This document shows positions 45,301-52,630 of a DNA stretch of 64,000 nt, piece by piece. The position numbers and the translations under genes are program-made. Numbering within the stretch: the stretch's first letter is position 1; every line of letters begins with the position of its first letter. Origin of the DNA: Scytonema hofmannii PCC 7110 (GTDB lineage: Bacteria > Cyanobacteriota > Cyanobacteriia > Cyanobacteriales > Nostocaceae); assembly GCF_000346485.2 (NCBI RefSeq), contig NZ_KQ976354.1:3653747-3717746 (forward strand). The letters run 5' to 3'. The notes under the pieces are model-generated. The model saw only the letters and a program-made list of their open reading frames with translations, ran no database searches and was not told where the DNA came from.

Positions 45301-46703
45301 ACCGCATTGAGTTGGGAGAAATTGAAACAGTACTGAGCCAACATGACAATGTGCAAGTATCTTGCGTCATTCTCCGTGAAGATACCCCAGGTGAGAAGCG
45401 GTTAGTTGCCTACGTGGTGCCGCAAAAACAAATGACACTCACAACAGGCGAACTGCGTCAGTTCCTTGCTAATAAACTGCCTCTCTACATGGTGCCCCAA
45501 GCTTTTGTCATCCTGGAGTCCCTACCTTTAACACAAAACGGTAAAGTAGACCACCGTGCATTAAGAGCAATTTCTCACACCAATAACTTAAAAAAATTTG
45601 TTGAACCCCGTAACCAATTAGAACTGCAACTCGTACAAATCTGGTCAAAAATTCTTAAGGTTGACTTGGTGGGAGTACAAGATAACTTTTTTGACCTTGG
45701 CGGTCATTCCCTTTTAGCTCCTTACTTAATGGCTCAAATTCAGCAGCAGTTTGGGAAAGATTTGCCCTTAACAACCCTTTTTCAAAATCCAACTATTGAA
45801 CAGTTGGCGACAATTGTGGAAAACGACTCGGGTTACTCTGATTCGTCTTGTTTGGTAGCAATTCAGCCAAACGGTTCAAACTTACCTTTCTTCTGCGTTC
45901 CAGGCGCTGGTGGCAAACCTTTCTACTTCTATCACTTAGGGCGTTATTTAGGGATAGACCAACCGTTATATAGTTTTGAAAATAATCTATATGAATTAGA
46001 GCCAGCCCCCCGACTTGAAGATATAGCGAGTCATTACATTCAAGCAATGCAAGCTGTACAACCGCAAGGTCCATACTTTTTGGGAGGGCATTCTTATGGA
46101 GGTAACGTCGCTTATGAAATGGCGACTCAATTGGTTGAAAAGGGACATGAGGTTGCTCTACTGGTCATGATTGATGCATCTGCATCAACCTATAAAGACA
46201 AGCAATTCCTTGCTGATTATATTGATTGGGATGATGCTAGGTGGTTAGCTGAGGTGAGCAAACAAATAAAACTTTATTTAGAAAAAAACGTCGATGTTTC
46301 CTACGATACTCTCCAAACTTTGACTACGGAGGAGCAACTAAAATACGTTTTACACTATTTCAAAATGGCTAATATGTTGCCTCCTAATGCTCAAACTACG
46401 CAGCTTCAAAATATCGTACAAACTTATAAAACTAGCTGTTTATGTCTAGTTGATTATGTACCAAAACAGATTTATCCTGGTAAACTTACGCTTATACGAG
46501 CCAATGAAGATCTCTCGGAAGACCCTAATAGTCATTTAATTGCTGAGGATTCACAGGACTTATCCTTGGGCTGGAGCGAGTTTTGTACCGAACCAGTGGA
46601 TATCCATTTTTTACTAGGCAATCATATCACGATTATGGCTGAACCCCATGTCCAGGTTTTAGCCGAACGGCTGAAAGCTTGCATTGAGGAAGTGAGGGAG
46701 TGA
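42357..46703 (+). CDS. Terminal NRPS module: docking-C-A(Val)-T-thioesterase
   Basis: Last scyptolin-type synthetase. The ATG at 42357 is preferred to an upstream TTG at 42339: it overlaps the halogenase stop (ATGA), has GGGAGG at 42341-42346, and starts the docking domain in register with the halogenase's own. Domains: TubC-like docking (1-58), C (HHIIYDGWS), A with code DAFWLGGTFK (Val), T (LGGHSLLAPY), thioesterase with GGHSYGG (Ser1246) for macrolactone release. About 45 residues of repeat origin (rich in Arg, Gln, Glu) interrupt A6-A7. The final codons and the stop lie within a GTGAGGGA tandem repeat, so the C-terminal VRE is repeat-encoded. Confidence 0.95.
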   Translation: MKVFEFLSYLNSLDIKVWLEEETLRYQAPKGVMTSEIKQAIGTRKPEILGFLKQAKKPSSAFELAIIPVSRDEDLPLSFAQQRLWFVQQLSPDSNAYNLLEALRLEGALNLVALEQSLSELIRRHEILRTNFPMVEGKPIQRIAPPKAVTLPIQDLQGLSTEEQTAQFRQMAIAASLKPFDLAGEPLVQFTLLKLSDREHILLLKMHHIIYDGWSLSIFFRELSQLYAAFAQGLPSPLTELPIQYADFAVWQRQWLTGEVLDRQLNYWREQLAGLTPILELPTDYPRPPVQTFQGGVECFRLDRDLTQRLKQLSQESDATLFMTLLAAFLVLISRYTGQLDIVVGSPIANRNTKSVEQLMGFFANTLAIRGDLSGNPSFQDFYAQVRQTTLSAYAHQDLPFEMLVDKLQLDRDLSRNPLVQVMFSLQNTPQSSGNLSGLTMENMALPLDVRARFDLEVNFWEVLGGLEGVWCYNTDLFNASTITRIGEHFQTLLKAIVANPTLRISELPLLSPAERHQLLVEWNSTQVDYFQDKCIHQLFEEQVERTPNAVAVVYGNEQLTYQQLNCRANQLAHYLQSLGVGAEVLVGLCVERSLEMIVGLLGILKAGGAYLPLDPEYPQERLSFMLCDAQISVLLTQQSLLDRLPEYTARCVCLDTDWHLIAQLSQDNASVDVQASNLAYAIYTSGSTGQPKGVEVVHRSVNRLLFGVNYVEIDATQRFLQLAPISFDASTFEIWGALLHGARCVLFPESIPTSQNLGDEIRKHGITILWLTAALFNSIIDDDEKALSGIKQLLIGGEALSTAHVQKALAALPLTQIINGYGPTESTTFTCCHPISRQIEATIESIPIGRPIANTQVYILDEYLQPVPVGVPGELHIGGAGLARGYLNRPELTLEKFIPNPFNGSREQGAGEQRRRGVKEQESQCRRVSQRKATGVSTGETEDQFFNSERLYKTGDLARYLPDGNIEYLGRLDNQVKIRGYRIELGEIETVLSQHDNVQVSCVILREDTPGEKRLVAYVVPQKQMTLTTGELRQFLANKLPLYMVPQAFVILESLPLTQNGKVDHRALRAISHTNNLKKFVEPRNQLELQLVQIWSKILKVDLVGVQDNFFDLGGHSLLAPYLMAQIQQQFGKDLPLTTLFQNPTIEQLATIVENDSGYSDSSCLVAIQPNGSNLPFFCVPGAGGKPFYFYHLGRYLGIDQPLYSFENNLYELEPAPRLEDIASHYIQAMQAVQPQGPYFLGGHSYGGNVAYEMATQLVEKGHEVALLVMIDASASTYKDKQFLADYIDWDDARWLAEVSKQIKLYLEKNVDVSYDTLQTLTTEEQLKYVLHYFKMANMLPPNAQTTQLQNIVQTYKTSCLCLVDYVPKQIYPGKLTLIRANEDLSEDPNSHLIAEDSQDLSLGWSEFCTEPVDIHFLLGNHITIMAEPHVQVLAERLKACIEEVRE
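45068..45205 (+). repeat. In-frame repeat insertion in the Val A domain
   Basis: GGGAGCAGGGAGCAGG-type tandem units followed by GAGGCGCAGAGGCG, dispersed repeats of this group, translated into a hydrophilic insert between NPFN and RLYKTGDL. The paralogous domain at 11600 lacks it and simply reads NPFEVGESKLYKTGD. Confidence 0.85.
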
Positions 46704-46783
46704 GGGAGTGAGGGAGTGAGGGAGTGAGGGAGTGAGGGCAAGAACGATACCCAATGACAAATGACAAATGACAAATGACAAAT
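46692..46783 (+). repeat. Short tandem repeats (GTGAGGGA, then ATGACAA)
   Basis: Six or so 8-bp GTGAGGGA units spanning the stop codon of the thioesterase gene, then a short gap and four ATGACAA units. Same architecture as 13121-13204 after the paralogous gene. Confidence 0.85.
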
Positions 46784-46795
46784 AAGTGAGTAAAA

Positions 46796-47584
46796 ATGGA
46801 TAAAATCGAATACATTAACCAATTTGACAGTTTAATTTTAAATCCGGAGACTAGAAAGATATACGGTCAAAAAGAGTTTTTCAATGTAGGTTATTGGCTC
46901 TCGGATACTCAGAATCAGGAGGAAGCCTGTTTTAACCTGATGGAAAAGCTTTTAGCATTTATTCCAGAAAAGAAGGGCACTATCCTTGATGTTGGCTGCG
47001 GTTTGGGAGCAACTACCGGTTATCTACTCAAGTATTACTCGCCCCCTGACGTTGTTGGCATTAATATTTCCACTAAGCAACTCGAAAGAAGTGCAGTTAA
47101 CGCTCCCGGCTGTAACTTAATTTGCATGGATGCCGTGCAGATGGAATTTGAGGATAATTTTTTCGATAACATTATATGTGTTGAAGCAGCATTCTACTTT
47201 GATACCAGGGAGCAGTTTCTCAAAGAGGCAGCTCGTGTATTGAAGCCGGGGGGCAATCTGATTCTCTCTGATATCATCTTTGAAAATACACAGTATTTCG
47301 GTGATTGGATTGTGACTCCAAAAAATATTGTCAAAGATATTGAGGAGTATAAACATCTTTACCAACAGACAGGATTTCAACTCTTAGAATTTGTAGATTT
47401 AACAGATGAATGTTGGAAAAACCACTTCCGCTTTCTAAAATCTTGGTTTGTAAAAGAATTTGAAGTGGGAGATGTAGATGAAGAAACTTATCAGGTAAAT
47501 GTGGGTGCTATAGATGGTTTGCTAAATACTTCATCTATAGGTTATTTGTTAGTTTCAGCAAAGAAGCCAGTAAAAGTTATTTGA
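46796..47584 (+). CDS. Class I SAM-dependent methyltransferase
   Basis: 262 residues with motif I LDVGCGLGATTG, an acidic motif II region and the post-motif VLKPGGNLILSD. Resembles ApdE, the small methyltransferase following the terminal NRPS in anabaenopeptilide clusters. N-methylation of the aromatic residue is already covered by the NRPS-embedded domain and scyptolin A, as I recall it, has no other methyl group, so its substrate is unclear; O-methylation of a variant or a role outside the peptide are possible. Lies 92 bp after the terminal NRPS and 56 bp before the SDR gene. Confidence 0.8.
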   Translation: MDKIEYINQFDSLILNPETRKIYGQKEFFNVGYWLSDTQNQEEACFNLMEKLLAFIPEKKGTILDVGCGLGATTGYLLKYYSPPDVVGINISTKQLERSAVNAPGCNLICMDAVQMEFEDNFFDNIICVEAAFYFDTREQFLKEAARVLKPGGNLILSDIIFENTQYFGDWIVTPKNIVKDIEEYKHLYQQTGFQLLEFVDLTDECWKNHFRFLKSWFVKEFEVGDVDEETYQVNVGAIDGLLNTSSIGYLLVSAKKPVKVI

Positions 47585-47640
47585 TACATAACGGTTTTCT
47601 TGATTGAAAAATAGATTGCATACTTTTAGGAGGCAAAACA

Positions 47641-48378
47641 ATGTTTCAGTTGCTATCAGGCAAGAAAGTGGTGATTATTGGCATCAGTTCAGGAGTCGAT
47701 CTGGCGATCGCCCAAAAAATGGTAGAAGTGGGGGCAAAAGTTATACTTTCCCACTCATCTCAAGAAAAATTAAATGAGGCGATGGCGTTGATTTCTGGAG
47801 AAATTGAGGGCAAAACTGTTAATGTGTTGAATGAGGATTCAGTCAATGCTTTTTTTGAGCAGATCGGAAATTTCGATCATTTGGTTGTAACGGCTATGGG
47901 AGACAGAAATATGCCGCGATCGCTTTTAGCAGAGATGACTACACAAACTGCTCAAGGTGGGATAGACAAATTCTGGGGAACGTTCTTTGCCGTGCGTGCA
48001 TCGCTGAAAAATATAGCGACTGACGGCTCCATTACTTTAACATCCAGTGTCACTATGTTCAAATCTTCAAAAATGGGGGGGATTTCAGCGATCGCAGCCG
48101 CAAATGGAGCAGTTGCGGCGTTCGGGCGATCGCTGGCGTTAGAAATTTCACCAATTCGGGTCAATGTCATTGCCCCTGGAATAATAGAAGATACAAGTAT
48201 CTGGAGCAGTCAAAGCGAGTCTGAACGCTCAGATCTAACCAAGTGGGCGATCGCAGCCTTACCTGTCCAGCATCTCGGGCAAGCAGAAGAAGTGGCGCAA
48301 GCAGTGTTAAGTTTAATGACGAATCCCTATGTCACAGGGGTTATTTTGCCTGTGGATGGCGGTGTAACCTTGTTGTGA
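47641..48378 (+). CDS. Atypical short-chain dehydrogenase/reductase family protein
   Basis: 245-residue SDR fold (ApdF-like by position). AGGAGG at 47628-47633 sets the start. The Rossmann motif reads GISSGVDLA, with Asp for the third Gly; the Ser strand is present (TLTSSVTMF) but the YxxxK catalytic pair is missing (GGISAIAAANGAVAAF); the C-terminal VTGVILPVDGG is normal. The relic at 15632 has the same GxDLA variant, so Asp is a feature of this subfamily rather than a sporadic mutation. A role in forming the Ahp unit (a hemiaminal from a Glu-semialdehyde-type residue) is an attractive guess, not shown by the sequence. Confidence 0.8.
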   Translation: MFQLLSGKKVVIIGISSGVDLAIAQKMVEVGAKVILSHSSQEKLNEAMALISGEIEGKTVNVLNEDSVNAFFEQIGNFDHLVVTAMGDRNMPRSLLAEMTTQTAQGGIDKFWGTFFAVRASLKNIATDGSITLTSSVTMFKSSKMGGISAIAAANGAVAAFGRSLALEISPIRVNVIAPGIIEDTSIWSSQSESERSDLTKWAIAALPVQHLGQAEEVAQAVLSLMTNPYVTGVILPVDGGVTLL

Positions 48379-48486
48379 TCGCAGTTGGCTCAAATTATGA
48401 ATTATGAAAAATAAATTTTCTGTAATTCAGCATTTAGGATACATAATTTATTTGATGATTAAGATATTTCAGTTGATTTTTCAAAT

Positions 48487-50502
48487 ATGCCTAGCCAAGT
48501 TCTTCAAGCTCAACCCTCAAAAAATGCTTTTTCAAGTTTTATTGAATTCTGGAAAGATGTCAAAGCGATCGCTGGTTCTTACTGGTATCCAACAACCCCA
48601 GGGGAAAGAGCATTTTCTGATGTGATTCGTTCATGGGGAATGCTGATTCTCCTGATATTACTAATAATCGCGCTTGTTACTACAACTGCTTTTGAAAGTT
48701 TTGTTGGTCGCTATTTGGTCGATAGTCTTATTCAAGAAAAAGATTATTCCAAGTTCACTAACACTTTAGCAGTCAATATTGTTGTGCTTGTCTTGGTAAC
48801 GCTTTTAGTAGGATTTACTAAATTTGTCAGAAAACAAATCGCTCTTGATTGGTATAAATGGCTAAATCATCAAATTTTAGATAAATATTTAAGCAATCGT
48901 GCTTATTATAAAATTAACTTTAGAGCCGATGTTGAGAACCCAGATCAACGCATATCCCAAGAACTTGAACCTATTACCAGGAGTGCTCTGAGCTTTTCAG
49001 CTACTTTCCTAGAGAAAGTGCTGCAAATGATAACTTTTTTAATAATCATCTGGATAATTTCTCAACAGATCGCTGTTATTATGCTTATTTATACGATTCT
49101 AGGAAATTTAATCGCTACTTACCTGAATCAAAAATTGAATAATATTAATCAAGAGGAAATCGCATCTAAAGCTGATTACAATTATTCCTTGACTCACGTG
49201 CGGAATCACTCTGAATCGATAGCTTTTTTTCAAGGAGAAAAACAGGAATTAAATATAATTGAGCGCCGATTTAATAATTTTGCCAAAAATATCGACGACA
49301 AGATCGGTTGGGAGAGAGGGAGAGATATTTTTAGCAGAGGGTATCAATCTGTGATTCAAATATTCCCCTTTTTAGTACTCGCACCTTTATATATTAGAAA
49401 TGAAATTGATTTTGGACAACTAGGACAAGCCGCTTTAGCTTGTAATATGTTTGCTATTGCTCTAGGAGAATTAATAACTGAATTTGGAACTTCCGGACAA
49501 TTTTCTAGTTATGTTGAACGTTTATCTGAGTTTTCAGATGCTTTAGAAGCAGTGACTAAACAACCGGAAAAGGCCAGTACTATTAAAACAATAGAAGAAA
49601 ACCATATCGCTTTTGAGAATGTCACCTTACAAACGCCCAACTATGAGCAGACAATTGTTGAAGATTTGTCCCTGTCTGTGCAAAAAGGAGAAGGTTTATT
49701 GATTGTTGGACCAAGTGGTCGAGGGAAAAGTTCTATCCTACGAGCGATCGCTGGTTTGTGGAATGCGGGAACTGGGCGTCTGGTGCGACCTCCTCTAGAA
49801 GAAATTTTATTCTTGCCTCAACGTCCTTACATAATCTTAGGGACTTTACGCGAACAGTTACTCTATCCGAACACGAATCGTCAAAGAACCGACACAGAAC
49901 TTAAAGAAGTTTTGCAACAAGTCAACTTGCAAAACTTGCTGAGTCGAATCGATGGCTTCGATACAGAAGTTCCTTGGGAGAATATACTATCGTTGGGAGA
50001 ACAACAACGCCTTGCTTTTGCAAGACTATTAATTACCCATCCAGGCTTTACTATATTAGATGAAGCAACCAGTGCTTTAGATCTGAACAACGAAGGCAAT
50101 TTATATCAACAATTGCTATCGACGAAAACAACTTTTATCAGTGTTGGACATCGAGAGAGTTTATTTAATTATCATCAATGGGTTTTGGAACTAACACAAG
50201 ATTCTAGCTGGCAGCTTTTGACTGTGCAAGATTATCGGCAGAAAAACGGCAAAGAAATTATTCCTAATCCTCCTAACAACCCTCAAATTACAATAGATGT
50301 TTCACCACAGAACCCATCTCTAAATCAACCAGAAACAAGCACAGTTTCAGGGCTTTCTCATAAAGAAATGCAGAAATTAACAGGCACTTCCATTAACACT
50401 ATCAGAAGCAAGGCAAGCCTTGGCAAAACTATCACTACTAAGGACGGCTTTACCTACCGCTATAACAAAGATCCCAAGGTGTTGCAATGGGTTAGAGTTT
50501 AG
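48487..50502 (+). CDS. ABC transporter, SbmA/BacA/ABCD type, with extra C-terminal HTH-like tail
   Basis: Half transporter (permease fused to ATPase), 671 residues, probably exporting the finished cyclodepsipeptide. Hydrophobic segments near residues 50-75, 95-115, 175-215 and 290-330; EAA-like SYVERLSEFSDAL; ATPase with Walker A GPSGRGKSS, signature LSLGEQQRLAFARLL and Walker B FTILDEATSALD. Same family as microcystin McyH. Paralogue of the transporter at 54695. Unlike that copy it has about 90 extra residues: a Pro/Asn-rich linker and then SHKEMQKLTGTSINTIRSKA...GFTYRYNKD, which looks like a helix-turn-helix. Start fixed by alignment with the paralogue (both have 22 residues before the FW motif). 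Confidence 0.9.
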   Translation: MPSQVLQAQPSKNAFSSFIEFWKDVKAIAGSYWYPTTPGERAFSDVIRSWGMLILLILLIIALVTTTAFESFVGRYLVDSLIQEKDYSKFTNTLAVNIVVLVLVTLLVGFTKFVRKQIALDWYKWLNHQILDKYLSNRAYYKINFRADVENPDQRISQELEPITRSALSFSATFLEKVLQMITFLIIIWIISQQIAVIMLIYTILGNLIATYLNQKLNNINQEEIASKADYNYSLTHVRNHSESIAFFQGEKQELNIIERRFNNFAKNIDDKIGWERGRDIFSRGYQSVIQIFPFLVLAPLYIRNEIDFGQLGQAALACNMFAIALGELITEFGTSGQFSSYVERLSEFSDALEAVTKQPEKASTIKTIEENHIAFENVTLQTPNYEQTIVEDLSLSVQKGEGLLIVGPSGRGKSSILRAIAGLWNAGTGRLVRPPLEEILFLPQRPYIILGTLREQLLYPNTNRQRTDTELKEVLQQVNLQNLLSRIDGFDTEVPWENILSLGEQQRLAFARLLITHPGFTILDEATSALDLNNEGNLYQQLLSTKTTFISVGHRESLFNYHQWVLELTQDSSWQLLTVQDYRQKNGKEIIPNPPNNPQITIDVSPQNPSLNQPETSTVSGLSHKEMQKLTGTSINTIRSKASLGKTITTKDGFTYRYNKDPKVLQWVRV

Positions 50503-50521
50503 AACCATTTAGAAGCGGTAA

Positions 50522-50653
50522 GCTGAGACGCACTTAAATTTTAAAGCTGAAAACCTTACAGCAAGACTTTCAAGCTCCAAAAAGTACAATTTAGATGCGC
50601 GACAGCTTATGAACTACTATGAGCAGAAATACCAAGCCCTGAATCATCTGAAG
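50522..50653 (+). pseudogene. Possible relic of a transposase C-terminus
   Basis: A 43-codon open frame without a proper start ends ...ARQLMNYYEQKYQALNHLKKKA. The look is of a transposase tail, but I cannot name the family. Occupies most of the gap between the ABC transporter and the convergent dioxygenase gene. Confidence 0.25.
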
Positions 50654-50661
50654 AAAAAGGC

Positions 50662-51465
50662 TTAGTCTAATAGAGGCTGTAGTGGTGTATGGTCGCGGCT
50701 CACTAAGAATTCTGGTCTGGGTTTCCCTTTAAAGCTTGGTATATTGTTGATGCTGTTATAAGTGATAATGAGAAGCCTGCGGTCGTAAGGAGAAATGTTG
50801 GGTGCCGATCCGTGTACTAAATTACAGTGAAAAAAAAGGACAGACCCTGAAGGACCTTTTGGTGCAACAAGACCTTTTTCATTAGCTAGTTTGGCGATCG
50901 TTTCTTTACCGAGGGAGTACTTGAGAGCCGCACTAACATTAGATTTCCAGTCATTTTTTTGACCATTAACTTCAGACGACTCTATTTGTCCCAAGTGAAC
51001 AAGACTCTCTTTGTGAGAACCAGGAATAAAATACATAGGTCCGTTAAACTCATTAAATTCATCCAAAAAAACGGCTACATTCAATGCTTTAGGAGATGGC
51101 ATACCATCTTCTCGATCCCAAAATACAAAGTCTTGATGCCACGGCCACAAATCTCCTCCAAAAGCTGCTTTAAAATTGATTTTAAATTGGTAAACATAGA
51201 CATCACTATTGAGAATTTCGCAAGCAGATGTTAGGAGACTGGGGTGACGAACCAAGGAATCAAAAATTTCTGTTGTGGTGTGGCATCCGTGAAGAGCGCG
51301 AACTGTTTTGTTATCTTTTTCTAAAATCCGTCCTGGTGTATCTTTTACTATCAAATCCTCAACAGCAGCTTGCATTGCCGCGACTTCTTTTGTTGAGAAA
51401 AGCTCTAGGATAAATAGTAGACCATGTTCTCCATAATATTCTATTTGCTCTTGTGTTAATTTCAT
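50662..51465 (-). CDS. PhyH-family Fe(II)/2-oxoglutarate dioxygenase
   Basis: Phytanoyl-CoA dioxygenase superfamily. Counting from the ATG at 51495, the HxD pair is H120/D122 (PWHQDF), the distal His is H228 (LVHGSAPN), and Arg239/Arg240 can bind 2-oxoglutarate. The ATG at 51465 (MKLTQEQIEYYGEHG) is the likelier start: it fits the family N-terminus and has GGAGA 5-10 bp upstream. Related enzymes hydroxylate small molecules such as ectoine or amino acids. It is transcribed towards the ABC transporter and has its own copy of the promoter module found before the scyptolin NRPS, so I infer that it hydroxylates a precursor or product of these clusters; the substrate is unknown. Confidence 0.85.
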   Translation of the reverse strand: MKLTQEQIEYYGEHGLLFILELFSTKEVAAMQAAVEDLIVKDTPGRILEKDNKTVRALHGCHTTTEIFDSLVRHPSLLTSACEILNSDVYVYQFKINFKAAFGGDLWPWHQDFVFWDREDGMPSPKALNVAVFLDEFNEFNGPMYFIPGSHKESLVHLGQIESSEVNGQKNDWKSNVSAALKYSLGKETIAKLANEKGLVAPKGPSGSVLFFHCNLVHGSAPNISPYDRRLLIITYNSINNIPSFKGKPRPEFLVSRDHTPLQPLLD

Positions 51466-51789
51466 GGTTTTCTCCATTTGATTGGTATAGGACATACATA
51501 ACTATTGTTTTGATGCTTCAAACCAACTCATCACTAATAAACACTTTAGTTGATTCATACTCTGTAAATTGCAAACCTTTTCTCAATGGCGATCGCTCTT
51601 TTTAAAAAAATCCTCTTGATAAGTTTTTGGCTCATACAACTTCGACGATGCCCGCTTATTCAAGCAACTATGTAGTGCATTTCAATCAAAACGTGGTGGC
51701 TTTTTCCAATCAAACGGTTCTGTAGTATCAAGAAGATTAATTTTTAATTAAACTCGTTTTTTAGAGAATACGCTTAACTTCGACCTAAA

Positions 51790-51878
51790 AATTATCTCTC
51801 CTTCATCAACAAAATGCAATACTAATTAAAAAATGTCAGGAGACAGTTAAGACAGTTAAGACAGTTAAGACAGTTAAG
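51790..51878 (-). promoter_or_regulatory. TTAACTGTC repeat array plus TATTGCATTT/GAGA module (copy 2, minus strand)
   Basis: On the minus strand, four perfect tandem 9-bp TTAACTGTC units (51877-51842) are followed by TATTGCATTTTG (51821-51810) and GAGATAATT (51798-51790). The spacing from TATTGC to GAGA is 23 bp, as in the other two copies. It points at the dioxygenase gene, whose ATG is 325 bp downstream, and lies about 280 bp upstream of the divergent mdnA promoter. Confidence 0.7.
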
Positions 51879-52159
51879 CAGATAATTAAAATATTTACAA
51901 CATTCAATAAAGAATAATTACAAAATCTAAATTTATCTAATTTTTTTACGACTCTATTGCTGTTTAGGGGAGGGTAGGAACAATGGAATTTGGGCTAATT
52001 GCGCTCATGATTTGATGCGCTAATTCTCCATTGTATTCGATATAAATCTGCCACGAAAGAAGGTAAAATTCGTGGAGCGAGGACATTAAATATTTGATTT
52101 TTCTGCATACCTAGTTTTCAGTATCTAGTTCCCAGTATTATTACTTGATATTGTGTTTC

Positions 52160-52188
52160 TTGTGTTATTATTGAAGGAATGGTATAAA
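52160..52188 (+). promoter_or_regulatory. Sigma-70-type promoter of mdnA
   Basis: TTGTGT (52160-52165), a 17-bp spacer and TATAAA (52183-52188), about 37 bp upstream of the start codon. The rest of 51879-52159 is AT-rich and shows no other site I can support. Confidence 0.55.
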
Positions 52189-52211
52189 TAAATCGCTCAA
52201 ACAAAATTTTC

Positions 52212-52217
52212 AGGAGG
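52212..52217 (+). promoter_or_regulatory. Strong ribosome binding site of mdnA
   Basis: Perfect AGGAGG eight bases before ATG 52226; fixes the start of this small gene and predicts high precursor expression. Confidence 0.85.
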
Positions 52218-52225
52218 AAATAAAT

Positions 52226-52417
52226 ATGTCTACAAAGACAGTAGAATCAGCAGGTATCGAAGCTGTACCATTTTTTGCACGCTTCTTGGAAGATCAATCT
52301 GTATTAGCGAAGTCAGAAGAGCCTCCTGCAGAGCCTCCTGCAGATCGTCCTCCAGTTCCTCCTTATCCTCCTCTTCCTTTCACCATCAAATATCCTTCTG
52401 ATTGGGAAGATCGCTAG
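52226..52417 (+). CDS. mdnA: Microviridin-type (graspetide) precursor peptide
   Basis: 63-residue precursor. The leader holds PFFARFLED (15-23), the helix bound by both ATP-grasp ligases; a Pro-rich spacer (EEPPAEPPADRPPVPPYPPL) follows; the core ends in FTIKYPSDWEDR, the TxKYPSDxE motif of microviridins. By analogy with microviridin J: esters Thr53-Asp59 and Ser58-Glu61, amide Lys55-Asp62. The product is a tricyclic serine-protease inhibitor. Asp at the lactam position and Arg at the C-terminus, where most members have Glu and an aromatic residue, are unusual. Followed by mdnB and mdnC. Confidence 0.93.
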   Translation: MSTKTVESAGIEAVPFFARFLEDQSVLAKSEEPPAEPPADRPPVPPYPPLPFTIKYPSDWEDR

Positions 52418-52528
52418 ATCTAGTACAAAAAGGCTGACGTATGAAGGCTGAAATGAAAGTAGTGAGCCTATACTGCAAGCTGTATACAAATTTGCAATGG
52501 TAGTCTTATTTCTGCGGGCTATTACCAC

Positions 52529-52557
52529 CTCGTTCCCAGGCTCCGCCTGGGAACGAG
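52529..52557. repeat. Palindromic repeat CTCGTTCCCAGGC-TCC-GCCTGGGAACGAG
   Basis: Perfect 13-bp stem with a 3-base loop between mdnA and mdnB; a dispersed family in cyanobacteria, with a related copy at 61803-61830. As a stable mRNA hairpin after the precursor gene it could protect or partly terminate the transcript and keep precursor levels above ligase levels. Confidence 0.8.
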
Positions 52558-52630
52558 AGTTGGGGAGCTACCCATCAGAATTAATGTAGCTATCATAATT
52601 AAATCTTAACACTTGCTCAGAAAAGGTTTT

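Noticed and set aside
16412-46703. Epimerisation domains or D-configured residues
   Set aside because: Every carrier is followed directly by a C domain, gene end or thioesterase, with no E-domain sequence between.
48404-48625. 73-codon frame overlapping the ABC-transporter start
   Set aside because: Overlaps the well-supported transporter in another frame; no ribosome binding site or family.
50959-51413. Plus-strand frames opposite the PhyH gene
   Set aside because: The minus-strand frame has intact catalytic residues and codon use; the plus frames are antisense shadows.
52613-52630. TTG start for mdnB at 52613
   Set aside because: The ATG at 52631 has a nearby AAAAGG and matches the usual family N-terminus.
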